64,000 nt of DNA. Source: Spongilla lacustris (Eukaryota; Porifera; Demospongiae; Spongillida; Spongillidae). The position numbers and the translations under genes are program-made. Every line of letters starts with the position of its first letter. The first letter of the stretch is position 1. Location of the stretch: NCBI GenBank assembly GCA_949361645.1, contig OX442430.1:8071542-8135541 (forward strand), read 5' to 3'. Below are positions 41,946 through 53,811 of this stretch, piece after piece. A model generated the notes under the pieces. The model made no database searches, was not told the DNA's origin, and saw nothing but the letters and a program-made list of their open reading frames with translations.

Positions 41946-44127
41946 CTAACTAAGGGACACAGGTGCTGTGAATTTCTTTCCTTTGCAAATACTCTCCAGT
42001 CCCTGGGGTGATAAAGAATGGTTAGTGTACCACGTGAAATTGTGGTCACCATAGCAGCAATGGTTAGTACACACGTGCTCCCCACAAGACAAACTTACTT
42101 CTCCAAAGTAGGATACCAAGGGAGATATTTCACACACCACCTCCACCTCTGCTCCAGCAGCACACAGCTGCCTGTAGTTGAGGCTCATCAAAGCTGTACG
42201 TGCTGTCTCAGGTGTGTCCTTGTCTGCTGTACCCGAGGCATTCTTGAGGGGACTGAACTCATCTTCTCTCACTACTTCCAGAACAGCTAGGTGACTGAGG
42301 CAGGGAAGAAGTGCAGTTCGCAACAATCTCCATTACAAATGGTCCTCATCTGATGTACATTAATTCGTAACTCAAAGCCCCAGGGGAGTGGGCAAAGCTC
42401 CCACATGCAAACACTTACCTTGAGAATTGAAAAACGTCGAACACAAATTTCTCCAATTTGATACCATTTGGTTTTTTGGGGTCAACTCTAATGATCATTA
42501 AGATATGAGGGTACAGCTAAAAGGGGTGGGGCAACGTACAAATGACCCTGGCTATCCACATATGGAATCTTCTTTTCCGCTACATGGTATGGAAGGTTGT
42601 GGTCATGAACACTGCATACAAAGTGAAGGAGGAAAGGGGTTAAAGGTACTTCAGGTAAAGTAGAGTACCTGCTAACTTCCTTCAGGAAGTCTACAGTGAA
42701 GAAGTGATTGCATATGTTCCCGGCAGAGTACACCAGTGAGCCATCTTCATTCTTCTTCTCTGCCATCTTGCTACTAATCTCACTGTATTCCACTACCTGT
42801 TGTCATGACGATATTAGCGGAGCTATGTGGATTGGGAGAAGAGCTGACCTGGTATTTGCCATCACACTTGCAGATCACTCCGACCTTCTCCCCAGGATGT
42901 ACCTTACGCACCACCTGTGGCAGTATATGGGTGAAGCAGCTGCTGCCATGGCGACCACAATATCCACAGCCTAAGCAAACACTACATACCACCCACACAA
43001 GTACATAAGGGCGTATGTAAATGCAACAAACACTACATATCACCCACACAAGTACATAAGGGTGCATGTATTGTGAGTAAGGCAAATCATTATAGTACAA
43101 CAATAAAAACCATTTGTTGTTTTCACACACAACTCTCTCATACACCCACCCACACACCTTGGCACCACATTCTGCTCCACGCTCAATACAGAACCCCACA
43201 AACACTGGGTCAGCCATCTTCACCAAGATATTGTCCACACAGTAGACGTGCACATATTGAATGCCCCTCTGCTCCATGTCTTGGAGGATGTTGTGTTTAG
43301 GACTGATCAGGGCTGAATACAACCCCCCATTCCCATCAGGTGCCTTGCAGATGTGGTGTTTCCCCGCTAACATTAGCTTGCCCTCATGGTCCAGACAGGG
43401 AATCGTGTTCTGTTCGAACACAACCACGTTACGGGGGTCCAGCCCGAAGTAACCGTGCTCATCAAAAAAATGGTGAGTGGCCAATTTAGTGAATTCGCTT
43501 GTCATAATGTACCTTGAAGAAGGGGGCGGTGATTACTATAGAGGCGGATACGCATTTCAAGTACGCAACTAACCATGGAACAGCGCTTTCCTTTCCACCT
43601 TGTTCCTGCGCAAGCATTTGCAGCCGGCGAATGCGTTCTGCTTGTATCTGATAGAGGGTTTTCCCACTGGGCAGTCCTACGTTGTACATACCTTTGGGAT
43701 ACGAAACGCCAAGCCTCGTTCCCTGACCACCCGCGAGCAGCAGGACCGCCACTTTCCCTTCAGCCACCGCCTTTAGCCCTAACGAAAGTACTCAGTAAGT
43801 TTTTACTACGTCACACCAGAGATAAGATCTCTGACTACGCCTACCTAGTTCTCTCCAGTGCGACGTTTGTTTGGGGTCTCCCGAAGTAGACCCACATATA
43901 CTCGCCTCCAGAGGTCGCAGAAATTCATCTTTATTCGCGTTACCGTTTGCGAGACTTTCCTTCGCCTCCTTGTAAGCCTTCTCTAACCGCACAAAGTTAA
44001 CGCTCGCAAGGTCGCTAAATAGCTCTCTCTTTTCATCAGACGACAACTGCCCCTCGAACTGCAGCAGATGGTCTTGTTTGAATGCCTTCACTCTCGCCCG
44101 TATCTCTTCCTCGACGTGCACCTCCAT
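41946..44127 (-). CDS. UAP1: UDP-N-acetylhexosamine pyrophosphorylase, 476 aa
   Basis: Makes UDP-GlcNAc (or UDP-GalNAc) from UTP and the hexosamine-1-phosphate, the donor for glycans, GPI anchors and chitin; cytosolic. Exons (descending): 43845-44127, 43574-43778, 43158-43512, 42849-42914, 42669-42796, 42540-42611, 42419-42487, 42099-42294, 41946-42002; 1431 nt. The nucleotide loop [12 protein letters not shown] and the following [16 protein letters not shown] are intact. Substrate-site segments [35 protein letters not shown] and AGNICNHFF are recognisable, as is FVFDVFQF followed by [12 protein letters not shown]. The protein is shorter than human UAP1 (522 aa), mainly through a reduced C-terminal segment between ALMSL and CEISPLVSY. 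The start is 308 bp from the stop of the A1CF-like gene on the same strand. Confidence 0.95.
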
Positions 44128-44434
44128 CGCTCAAATGCAGTGTGAATAGTCTCCCCTGTAGTCACGCACGTCTTTATATAATAATTAAAAAAACCCAAAC
44201 GTCGCGGTCCCCAGTTATCGCGCACGTGATGTCAAAGATAAAACAAAATCATGAAAGCAAAACACGCATACACGTAAGCGTCAACACACAACAGCTCATG
44301 ACAATAGATTAGGGATGCTTTTAAACACTGGTAAATTGAGAGCAGTAAAAAACCACCCCCATGAGGTGTCTCCACGGAGATTGCTGTAAGGCAGTGGCCA
44401 TTCACACACAACATGAAAACTTCTTCAAGACAAG

Positions 44435-47400
44435 TTACAAAGTGAATGTTGACATCATGCCACACAACTCTTGACCATGATGGTAAGTGGGTGTGGCATA
44501 GCCTGCTTCATACCCAGTTGGATATATGACAGTGGCAGGGGTCTGGGCACCCATGTCATGCACAGCCCACATCTGTGGCTTAGGAGTAGACTGATAGGCC
44601 ACATAGCTGGCCTGGAGCTCTGGCATGTGGGGGGCGGGGTGACCTGAGGCTGATATGGGAAGAGGGGTGTCCACGTGATGATGTGCAGATAGTGCATAGC
44701 CACACCCACCTACCTTCCAGTGGGTACCCTAGCTGCACCAGGGTGTACTCAGCAGCACAAGCTTTGGCTTCCTCCACACTGTGACTAAGCTTGGAGGGGA
44801 GGTAGGCGGTACCCAGGGCTGCCATGGTAACCTTGTACTGGTACAGCTGGGATTCCTCTCCCTCCACAGTGGCATGAAGAGAGTAGAGGGGCGGACCCCA
44901 GTTATTCCTCTGGCAAACCTCCTCCAGAACCTGTTAGGAATAGTAAGATGGGGACATTCCCAGCAGCCCACAGAAGAGTCAACATATTTACACTAACCTC
45001 AGTGTACCCAGAACCCCCCTCCTCCCTCCCCCCACCTACCTGTACAGGTGACTTTGCAGGCTTAATGACAGCAGATGGTATGTCAAGGGTGTGCTCAAAG
45101 GGATCCTACCATGGTGACCACGACAACCATTCATTTATACTACAGTCACAGCACAAGGTTGGTTACCTCAGACAACATTCTCTTAGGATCACAGTAGCCC
45201 CCCTGGGGGTAGTATGAAGGCCTCACGGGGCTAGGGGGAAGGTGCATCATCCGAGGGGCTGCAGCAGTAAATGCTACAGGGTAGTACCCCCTGCCACGCC
45301 CCCAAGAGCCACGCCCACTTGGACTTGTGCAGGCTCCCATGCTGTTCCTGGGTAGGTACCTAGGAGAGGGAAGGGAAGGAGGGGGAAGGGAGGTGAGGAG
45401 AGGACAAAGAGTATGAGGAACAAAAGGGCGGAGACAATTGGCTTCATTAATACACAGAAACCTTACAAGTTGCCAACATGAAGTGATGCGACTAGCTGAC
45501 AGTACAAACACTAGCACAAGATAGACTCAACAAAGCATGATAGCAAACACACACACACATTGTGTGATATTAGCACCAAGGTGCACTTACTTTGGAGGAG
45601 AGTAACAAGGGTAGATGGTAGGCATGAGTGAGTTGTAGTCCACAGTCATGAAGCCTAAGGTTGGTACAGCAATAGGTCGACTCGGTTTGGGACTTCTGAT
45701 AAAGGTGTCTTTGTCAACAGGTTTGGCCAGGGTCACCTCCAGGACTGCCCCTTCTAGAGTGGATCCTGCACACCCACACACAGGAAGTGAATCATTAGTA
45801 CTCAGTGAGCGACAGTCCCCCAACCATTCATGGCTTGCATGGCTTGGTGGGCTCCCTCTCTGCTGAAGAAATGGATGAAGGCGTAGTCCCTTATCTTCTT
45901 GACCCTTTCAACGGGTGCATGCTTGGAGAAGGCTTCTTCTATAGTACCTTCCGTGGTGGACAGCATCAGATTCCGAATGTATAGCACCTTTACCTTAGAA
46001 GCAAAGGGGTTAAATGTATAGCATCTTTACCTTAGAAGCAAAGGGGTTAAACGTATAGCATCTTTACCTTAGAAGCAAAGGGGTTAAATGTATAGCATCT
46101 TTACCTTAGAAGCAAAGGGGTTAAATGTATAGCATCTTTACCTTAGAAGCAAAGGGGTTAAATGTATAGCACCTTTACCTTAGAAGCAAAGGGGTTAAAT
46201 GTATAGCATCTTTACCTTAGAAGCAAAGGGGTTAAATGTATAGCATCTTTACCTTAGAAGCAAAGGTGTTAACCTGTTAACAAACACATTGAACACTTAT
46301 ATTTTGTTTACATGTACTAGTGTACACAGAATTATGTAATGATATCAAGAAATCTACCACCATAGGAAATTCCCCAGACCACATACCCAGAAGCTACGAC
46401 CACATCGTGTATCCTAGTTACAGGCCCCAGATGGACATTGTACATTTGTATACGCGCAGCGCGGCGCAGCCACAGGAAGTGCTGGTCTCGTACCCAGGCC
46501 ATAGAACGTACCTTAATCCTACTAATAAGAAATGGTATCTGGCGGAAGACGTCATTGCATGGTGTTTTTTTATAATACGTAATGTGCAGAAAGTTGCGTA
46601 ATTGCGTGCCTCGTACCCAGACCTGTACAAACGTACGCGTATATTGCGCGAATTAACCAGACGTTGGTTTACACGTGTTCAAACGTTACGTAGAGGTGAA
46701 ATTAGCTCATCGCCATATAAACCATTTTCAACATGTCAGCACTCCAACATAATAACAGTACGTAGGACTTTCTAATAGGCTCTAATGGTTGATTAGTTTA
46801 GAACTGGGACGGAAAATAGGAATCCGACCTAAGACTAAACATAGCATTGCAAAGGTTGGAAATGGCGTTGAAGCATATTAATTTTTATTCGCACGTTTTT
46901 CCCACTTGATTCGTGCAGATAATATATTCATACATCGAGTAGGACGTAGCCTAATCATTGGCTGCAGGAATGTGCACAGTTTGTTTGACTATCTCCATAA
47001 CGGATGAGATAAAAATCAACAAAACATATCAATAACTACACAACTCTTCTACATATGAACCAATTCTAAAGTGATTTCACAGAAAGTTTGCCCCCCCCCC
47101 CCCCCCCCCCAGGGCTGTATGACCCCTAATCAGAATATATCTTACCATCGAGAAATGTTGTAGTATGATGTGATAAACCATTTGGAAGTTATAACAATTC
47201 AAATTTTTGTTATACACATGTATAACCAAAGAGCAAACTTTCTCGTAAACTGTCCCACATATATATGGACAGTTTCCGAGAAAACTTCCTATTGTATACA
47301 TAAATATGTGATAAAAATCCTTTGTGTTTGAAGCATTATAACTTCTGAGTGATTAACAGGATCGTCACTTTCAGCAGGAGCTTCAAATTCGGTTTATAGG

Positions 47401-50212
47401 TAGAGAGGTCACTTAGCTGTTGGATTGTTCTGTTCATTACTTTTTGTGTCATATGGTACAGTTGAACAAAGTATGTACAAGTTTTCCGGATGACAGAAAA
47501 ATTAACAAGCAGAACAAATCGATAGGTATAGGTAAAGGACCTCCCTACTTACAAACGAAAATTGAAGTGATTTGATTACACCTACTGTAAGTTATGGCAG
47601 GTTGGTGGGGCATCGGACATTGCAATATTGGCACAGAGCTAGTGCAAGACCCCAAAATATATTTTACCATAGAGAAATGGTGTAGTACAAAGTGTTGAAA
47701 ATTTAAAAAAAAAATCAATAGTGTTAATTGTTCAGAAGTTATGATTCAAACGCAAAGAATTTTTACAACATAATTATATATATGGGACAGTTTCCGAGAT
47801 ACTTTGCATATATATATATATATATAAAATGTTATAAAAATCCTTTGCATATGGATCATTATAACTTCCCAACGGTTAACACTATCAACTTCCTATTTTA
47901 AATACTTCATACCACACCATTTCTCTATGGTAAAATACATTTTGGGGTCTTGCACTTGCTCTGTGTCAGCATTGCAACATCCGATACCCCACCGGGTTCA
48001 AATTTGCCATAATTTTCATTAGGAGTAATCAAATTGCTTCAAATATGGTTTGTAGATAGAGTGGTCCCTTAGTTATTAGATTGTTCTGTTTGTTAATTTT
48101 TATGCCGTCCATTACGGAGATACAGTTGAACAAACTACATACACGTTTTTCCGCTTGATTCGTGCCAATGCTATAATCCTCGCCTCCCCATACATTGAGC
48201 GGGACACAATTTGCCCAAATCACTGGCGCGAATTGAGCGTGAAAAAGTGCATGTAGTTTGTTCAATTGTATCTCCGTAACGGATGACATAAAAATTAACA
48301 AACAGAACAATCCAATAGCTAAGGGACCTCTCTATCTACAAACTGTATTTGAAGTGATTTGATTACTCCTACTGAAAGTTATGGCGAATTTGAACCCGGT
48401 GGGGTATTGGATGTTGCAATACTGACACGGAGCATGTGCAAGACCCCAAAATGTATTTTACCATAGAGAAATGGTGTAGTATGAAGTGTTGAAAATAGGA
48501 AGTTGATAGTGTTAACCGTTGGGAAGTTACAATGATCCATATGCAAAGGATTTTTATAACATTTTTGAAGTATCATTTTCTCGGAAACTGTCCCATATGC
48601 TGATGAAGAACCAATGAACTCAATGCAATACAAGCTATCGCTGTCCACACCTACCCTATCTACTATCACCAACCGTGAAGCGTTTATGATGTGATTGAGG
48701 ACGAATTTGTTGCCAACATGACCAAAAAAACACATGTAAATAAATACTCTTGTTTAGCATACATTTGTGAAACAATAAGAAACAGTCCAATAAGTTGAAT
48801 TTGTAGCTTGATAACAATAACAAAATAAATTATAAATCACCCCTTATGACACATACCCAGGTATGTGTGATGACCACATACCCAAAGTGTGATGACTACA
48901 GACCCCAATGCCTGTGTGATGACCACATACCCAATGCCTGTGTGATGACCACATACCCAATGCCTGTGTGATGACCACATACCCAATGCCTGTGTGATGA
49001 CCACATACCCAAGGCCTGTGTGATGACCATATACCCAAGGCCTGTGTGATGACCACATACCCAAGGCCTGTGTGATGACCATATACCCAAGGCCTGTGTG
49101 ATGACCACATACCCAAGGCCTGTGTGATGACCACATACCCAAGGCCTGTGTGATGACCACATACCCAATGCCTGTGTGATGACCACATACCCAAGGCCTG
49201 TGTGATGACCACATACCCAATGCCTGTGTGATGACCACATACCCAAGGCCTGTGTGACCCAAGGCCTGTGTGATGACCACATACCCAAGGCCTGTGTGAT
49301 AACCACATACATGTACATGTACCCAAGGCCCTGTGTGACAAGCACAGGTGTACCACAGACCCCATACATAAGGCCACACATGTGAAAGTCCACCACAAAC
49401 CCAACCCTCATAATGTAAATGTACATGTTCAGACACAATAGATGATCACTCCTTGTACACTCTAAACTCACTTGCGCCATAACTTCCACATCCACCTCAA
49501 GCTCTGGCTCTGCCCAATCCACAGCCACCTGATGTCCCCACAGCTGTGCCCGGCTGCTCATCAGCTTCCTCCTAGCCATGGCTGCTGCTCGGTGAGACTC
49601 GTACTCAATAAAGGCAAAGCCCCTATTCTTGGTCTTGTCCGAGGCTGAGGGGTACACGATGACATCAACCACTCCCTCTGTCACTTTAAGCATCTCTGTC
49701 CTAATGTCCTCCTTCACAACCTTCTTGGGGATTCCCCCCACAAACAGCCTGCAGTTGTCCACACTCATGCACACGCCGAGGGTACGTCCCTTCCTTATCT
49801 CGTGGTTGTTCAGCACCTTAACACTCTCTTTGGCTTCTGCAGGCGAGCGGTACACGACAAACGCATATCCCCTGTTATGCCCCGAGTACTCCATCATTAG
49901 CCTCATCTCGTAAATCTTTCCTACATTCTCGAACACTGGGACAAGCTCATCTTCGAAGCAGTCTCGAGGTATTTTGCCTACAAAAACTTCGCAACCTCGC
50001 GGGGGTGGAGGTCCTTCCCAATCCTTGGGAGGGCCGTACCGCCTCTGGCCGTTCTGTTGTACAATGCCGCAGTTGGTGCGGTCCATTAGCTTAGCTATAG
50101 GGCTTTGCGTTAGCTGCATATTCTCCGGCTCGCTTTGGGAGCAGGCCCCCTTACTCGAGGAGGAGGCATCCTTAAGTGCACTGTCATCCTCTTGCAAAGA
50201 GTCCTGCTCCAT
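44435..50212 (-). CDS. A1CF/RBM46/RBM47-family RNA-binding protein, 589 aa
   Basis: Three-RRM plus dsRBD protein of the APOBEC1-complementation-factor group (A1CF, RBM46, RBM47; related to SYNCRIP/hnRNP R). Exons (descending): 49472-50212, 45825-45993, 45591-45765, 45167-45359, 45040-45105, 44714-44930, 44435-44643; 1770 nt. The ATG at 50212 is chosen; a GTG nine bases upstream is not needed. RRM1 is at about residues 74-152 ([20 protein letters not shown]), RRM2 at 154-238 ([19 protein letters not shown]) and RRM3 at 249-320 ([24 protein letters not shown]). A low-complexity region has [13 protein letters not shown]. The C-terminal double-stranded RNA-binding domain ([39 protein letters not shown]) covers about 449-520. 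Human A1CF and RBM47 are about 594 aa, an excellent length match. The first intron is 3.5 kb, by far the largest here, and hosts foldback elements and two arrays. The gene is divergent from the 50371 gene. Confidence 0.92.
45994..46275. repeat. 37-bp array copying an acceptor and exon start, A1CF-like gene
   Basis: About seven units. On the gene strand they read CTTCTAAG|GTAAAGATGCTATACAT, whereas the real junction is CTTCTAAG|GTAAAGGTGCTATACAT. Acceptor and the first 17 exon bases are therefore repeated with one difference (two units keep the GGTGC form). Confidence 0.95.
46890..47255. mobile_element. Foldback/MITE-like element, half copy
   Basis: Resembles the right half of the 47775-48600 element, from the spacer (CTTGATTCGTGC) to the terminus TTTCTCGTAAACTGTCCCAC. 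It contains a poly-C run at 47090-47110. No coding sequence. Confidence 0.65.
47256..47774. mobile_element. Foldback/MITE-like element, internally deleted copy
   Basis: Starts with ATGGACAGTTTCCGAGAAAA. Its two halves are inverted repeats centred near 47480 (TTGGATTGTTCTGTTCATTA against AACAAGCAGAACAAATCGAT, imperfect). It shares AGACCCCAAAATATATTTTA with the next element. Confidence 0.7.
47775..48600. mobile_element. Foldback element with about 390-bp inverted arms
   Basis: The left arm (47775-48165) and right arm (48222-48600) are reverse complements at high identity. Terminal sequence TATGGGACAGTTTCCGAGA is mirrored by TCTCGGAAACTGTCCCATA. Shared internal blocks include TTGGGGTCTTGCAC and ATTGTTCTGTTTGTTAATTT. 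The spacer is about 55 bp. It has no ORF and lies in the first intron of the A1CF-like gene. Such long-armed non-coding elements are typical of foldback/MITE DNA transposons; the mobilising family is unknown. Confidence 0.85.
48850..49310. repeat. 26-bp array, A1CF-like first intron
   Basis: About 17 units of CCACATACCCAAGGCCTGTG plus TGATGA; AAGGCC alternates with AATGCC. Confidence 0.97.
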
Positions 50213-50370
50213 TGGGGTCACAGCCTCACACTAATACAACTGCAAACCCGGTCAAAGCCCGGACAAAATGCATACATGCAGTCCACGTGGGTGCTACAGT
50301 GCGCATGCGTGAAGGAAGGTGGGCGTGTCACGTTGTTTATGTTGGCATATGACCAGCAGCGTCACTAAGG
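50213..50370. promoter_or_regulatory. 158-bp divergent promoter, A1CF-like / coiled-coil gene
   Basis: Start codons of opposite orientation are 158 bp apart. The interval holds GTGCGCATGCG and GCGTGTCACG but no TATA box. Confidence 0.7.
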
Positions 50371-53300
50371 ATGGCTGCAATACGAAGGCAAGTGAGTAGT
50401 TTTGAATGTAAGTACTTAGATCTTATCGTATTTCAGGAGCACTGTTAGGTTGCGATCTCTCGGGAGCGGCCATACGTCGCTCAACCTGCTCATATCTGAG
50501 CAGAGCAGCGTTCGGCAGAAACGTAAGGACTGCATCATTGCACAACAATCAGGTAAATATTTACAGAAACACACACTGTTTATCTGCCGAAAAACATCAA
50601 CAATAAAGTAAATCGTGGGCGGAATAGCCCAATATCAATAGTCTATACGCACACCTTCCGCTACAGGGCGTACATGTAGGGCGAGGCGTATAACACAAAG
50701 GGCGAGGCGCCGTGCTATGCATCCAAAATACGATTAGCGGTGTCATGTAGGGGTTTGGCCCTTTGCCATACCAAGCCTATTGTATTGAATAACGTAATTG
50801 AATATTTGCAGCTACGAAGGCCCTTCAGAAGTGGTCACAGAACGAACACCCCGCAATACAGGATGTTCTACATCAGACAGGAGAGTTGGAGCTACTGCTA
50901 ATAGACTCTCAGAGGGAGTTTGTTGGTTAGCAAAGTGATTTGATGATATGTGTGGCCGGTCCTTCATGCTTCCTCCTCCCCCTTCCTTCATGCCTCCTCC
51001 CCTTCCTTCATGCCTCCTCCTCCCCTTCCTTCATGCCTCCTCCTCCCCTTCCTTCATGCCTCCTCCCCCTTCCTTTCTGCACCTCCCTTCCTTCATGCCT
51101 CCTCCCCTTCCTTCATGCCTCCTCTCCCTTCCTTCATACCTCCTCCTCCCCTTCCTTCATGCCTCCTCCCCTTCCTTCATGCCTCCTCTCCCTTCCTTTC
51201 TGCACCTCCCTTCCTTCATGCCTCCTCCCCCTTCCTTTCTGCACCTCCCTTCCTTCATGCCTCCTCCCCCTTCCTTTCTGCACCTCCCTTCCTTCGTGCC
51301 TCCTCCCCTTCCTTCATGCCTCCTCCTCTCCCTTCATGCCTCCTCCCCTTCCTTCATGCCTCCTCCCCCTTCCTTTCTGCACCTCCCTTCCTTCATGCCT
51401 CCTCCCCCTTCCTTTTTGCACCTCCCTTCCTTCATGCCTCCTCCCCCTTCCTTCATGCCTCCTCCCCTTCCTTCAGTTGCCCTTAAGGAGTACAAAAGAG
51501 TGTACGAGCACATTCTTGAGATGGAGAAGAAGCTTGACTTAGCCAAAAAGCAGCTGGTGAGAGTGTGATGTGTGTATGTGTATGTGACCAGCTGGGTGGG
51601 AGGACTGTAGGCGCACTGTATGGAGAAAGAAGCCAAACTTCAGAAGGAAATGGTGAAGGGATCCAAGGAGCCAGAGATGACTCATGATAAACTGCGACAG
51701 GCCCAAGACACAACAAGATTGGCAGAGGCAGAAGGTGTGTCCATCATTACATCATAGGTGGGGCAGAAGGTTTGTCCCTCATTACATCATAGGTGGGGCA
51801 GAAGGTTTGTCCCTCATTACATCATAGGTGGGGCAGAAGGTTTGTCCCTCATTACATCATAGGTGGGGCAGAAGGTTTGTCCCTCATTACATCATAGGTG
51901 GGGCAGAAGGTTTGTCCCTCATTACATCATAGGTGGGGCAGAAGGTGTGTCCCTCATTACATCATAGGTGGGGCAGAAGGTGTGTCCCTCATTACATCAT
52001 AGGTGGGGCAGAAGGTGTGTCCCTCATTACATCATAGGTGGGCAGAAGGTGTGTCCATCATTACATCATAGGTGGGGGCAGAAGGTGTGTCCCTCATTAC
52101 ATCATAGTTAGGGCAGAAGGTGTGTCCTTATTGCATCATAGTTGGGGCAGAAGTCGTGTCCCTCATTACATCATAGGTGGGGCAGAAGGTGTGTCCCTCA
52201 TTACATCATAGGTGGGGCAGAAGGTGTGTCCCTCATTACATCATAGGTGGGGCAGGTGTGTCCCTCATTACATCATAGGTGGGGCAGAAGGTGTGTCCCT
52301 CATTACATCATAGGTGGGGCAGAAGGTGTGTCCATCATTACATCATAGGTGGGGCAGAAGGTGTGTCCCTCATTACATCATAGTTGGGGCAGAAGGTGTG
52401 TCCTCATTGCATCATAGTTGGGGCAGAAGGCGTGTCCCACATTACATCATAGTTGAGGCAGAAGGTGTGTCCCTCATTACATCATAGTTGGGGCAGAAGT
52501 TGTGTCCCTCATTACATTGTGGGGATAAACAAACAAGGGGCACAAACCATAAAGAACTGGGAATGAGATCTAGCTGCCCCTCCCCCCACAGTAAGTGGTC
52601 AACAGAGGGAAACAGAGCTGTACAAGCTGATGAGCCTTCGCGCTGGACTACTGGACCTCTCTACGGCCATGGAGAATGTTGGGAAGAAGACATCAATCGT
52701 AGCCCAAGCCCAAAGGGTTAGCCCCTCCCCTTTGCCACACCTCCCTAGTTGCACTGGAGCCCCTCCCTCTCTCTCCCTTCATTCCAGGAATTAGCTGTGC
52801 TAATACCAGATGTCAACACCAGACAGGAGGCCATACCAGAGTACCTTGATGCCAGAGATGGGATTAGGATACTGTGTAATACCAAGACACAGATTGAACA
52901 AAACACTCCTTCCTACAGTAGCGTAGGTGAGGGCCCCTTATATGGGCATTGGTGAGGGCCCCTTATATGGGCATGGGTGAGGGCCCCTTATATGGGCATT
53001 GGTGAGGGCTCCTTATGGGCATGAATGGGGGCTTCTTATATGGACATGTGTGGGTGATTTCTGTATGGCCCCTATGGGTAGTGAATCCATGTAGTGAATC
53101 CATATGTAGAAATCATTATTGACTAAGCATTCTGGCCATTATTTCCTTTCATTGTTTGTCTACCTGTATCAATATCATTAGTGGGTGTGGCTTGGCAGCA
53201 TTCATTTGTGGATGTGTCAGTGTTGGAAGTTGGCGATCACAATATTTAGTTTATTGTATTGAATGTAACACACTACATGTGTAACCTTGTAGAGAAATTA

Positions 53301-53539
53301 ACTGTTTTTCAAGAGGATGTCAAGTTGCATGCATGCACTAGCTGCTATGTTTGGGGTGTGATACTAGTGGAAACGAAGATCTTTCACATGTATGCTTGTA
53401 TACAGTTCCCAGTCCATCAACCACTAGTGATCTGACCAATGGGAGCAGACCTCCGCACAAGGTTAAGCACAAGGCCGTGGACTTGGTTGCAAGGCAACAG
53501 CAACAAGACGATTCCTTTGACAGTTTTGACTCTGACTGA
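50371..53539 (+). CDS. Coiled-coil protein, possible Pil1/LSP1-type BAR fold, 282 aa
   Basis: Exons: 50371-50387, 50437-50552, 50812-50925, 51477-51556, 51611-51734, 52592-52716, 52788-52926, 53406-53539; 849 nt. The first intron is GC-AG: the donor AG|GCAAGT is the only one that keeps frame. The product is almost entirely helical from residue 15 to about 235 (LLISEQSSV, ATKALQKWSQNE, LKEYKRVYEHILEMEKKL, KLRQAQDTTRLAEAEVSGQQR, LRAGLLDLSTAMENV, ELAVLIPD). The tail is Ser/Gln-rich and ends in DDSFDSFDSD. The order of helix motifs resembles fungal Pil1/LSP1 eisosome proteins: a KxLxxW motif early, a long amphipathic pair, an AEAE-like helix, then a LxxLxPD plus RxxxxxYxxxRxxI segment. That comparison is from memory and unproven. 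Otherwise it is an unassigned BAR-like coiled coil. No membrane segment or signal peptide. Confidence 0.75.
50965..51474. repeat. About 20-bp pyrimidine-rich array, coiled-coil gene intron
   Basis: Units of CTTCCTTCATGCCTCCTCCC with a TTTCTGCACCTC variant run up to the acceptor CTTCAG|TTGCCC, so the 3' splice site sits in a repeat unit (CTTCCTTCA to CTTCCTTCAG). Confidence 0.93.
51735..52515 (+). repeat. 38-bp array copying exon end and donor, coiled-coil gene
   Basis: About 20 units. Each contains GGCAGAAG|GTGTGTCCCTCA then TTACATCATAG. The exon ends GAGGCAGAAG|GTGTGTCC. Each unit also has an AG at CATCATAG, giving a GT...AG span of about 23 bp. Confidence 0.95.
52927..53040 (+). repeat. 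25-bp array copying a donor, coiled-coil gene
   Basis: Four units of GTGAGGGCCCCTTATATGGG plus CATTG. The first GTGAGG is the donor of the exon ending at 52926. Confidence 0.92.
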
Positions 53540-53811
53540 TTGTTGCTACGGCTTCCTTCCTTCTGTGTAATGTGCTGTGACATCATCTTCAGTTTTTGTG
53601 TTACCTCCACAGCTCATGGGCATGGGCCTGGGCACTAGGCTCATGGGTAGTGGGCCTGGGCACTAGGCTAATCTGTTGAGTATCTAAATTTAGGTGGTAA
53701 CACATTATCAACCTGCAACCTGTGTTTACCAATTCTACTTACAAAATTATTTCATAACACACCCTGCACACACACACACACATACACACTTGTCTTGGTC
53801 ATAAAAACATC

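Noticed and set aside
49472..50221. GTG start at 50221 for the A1CF-like protein, and a 441-aa ORF extending through the 26-bp array
   Set aside because: Eukaryotic initiation favours the ATG at 50212. The extension past 49472 is array translation after a good donor, GCAA|GTGAGT.
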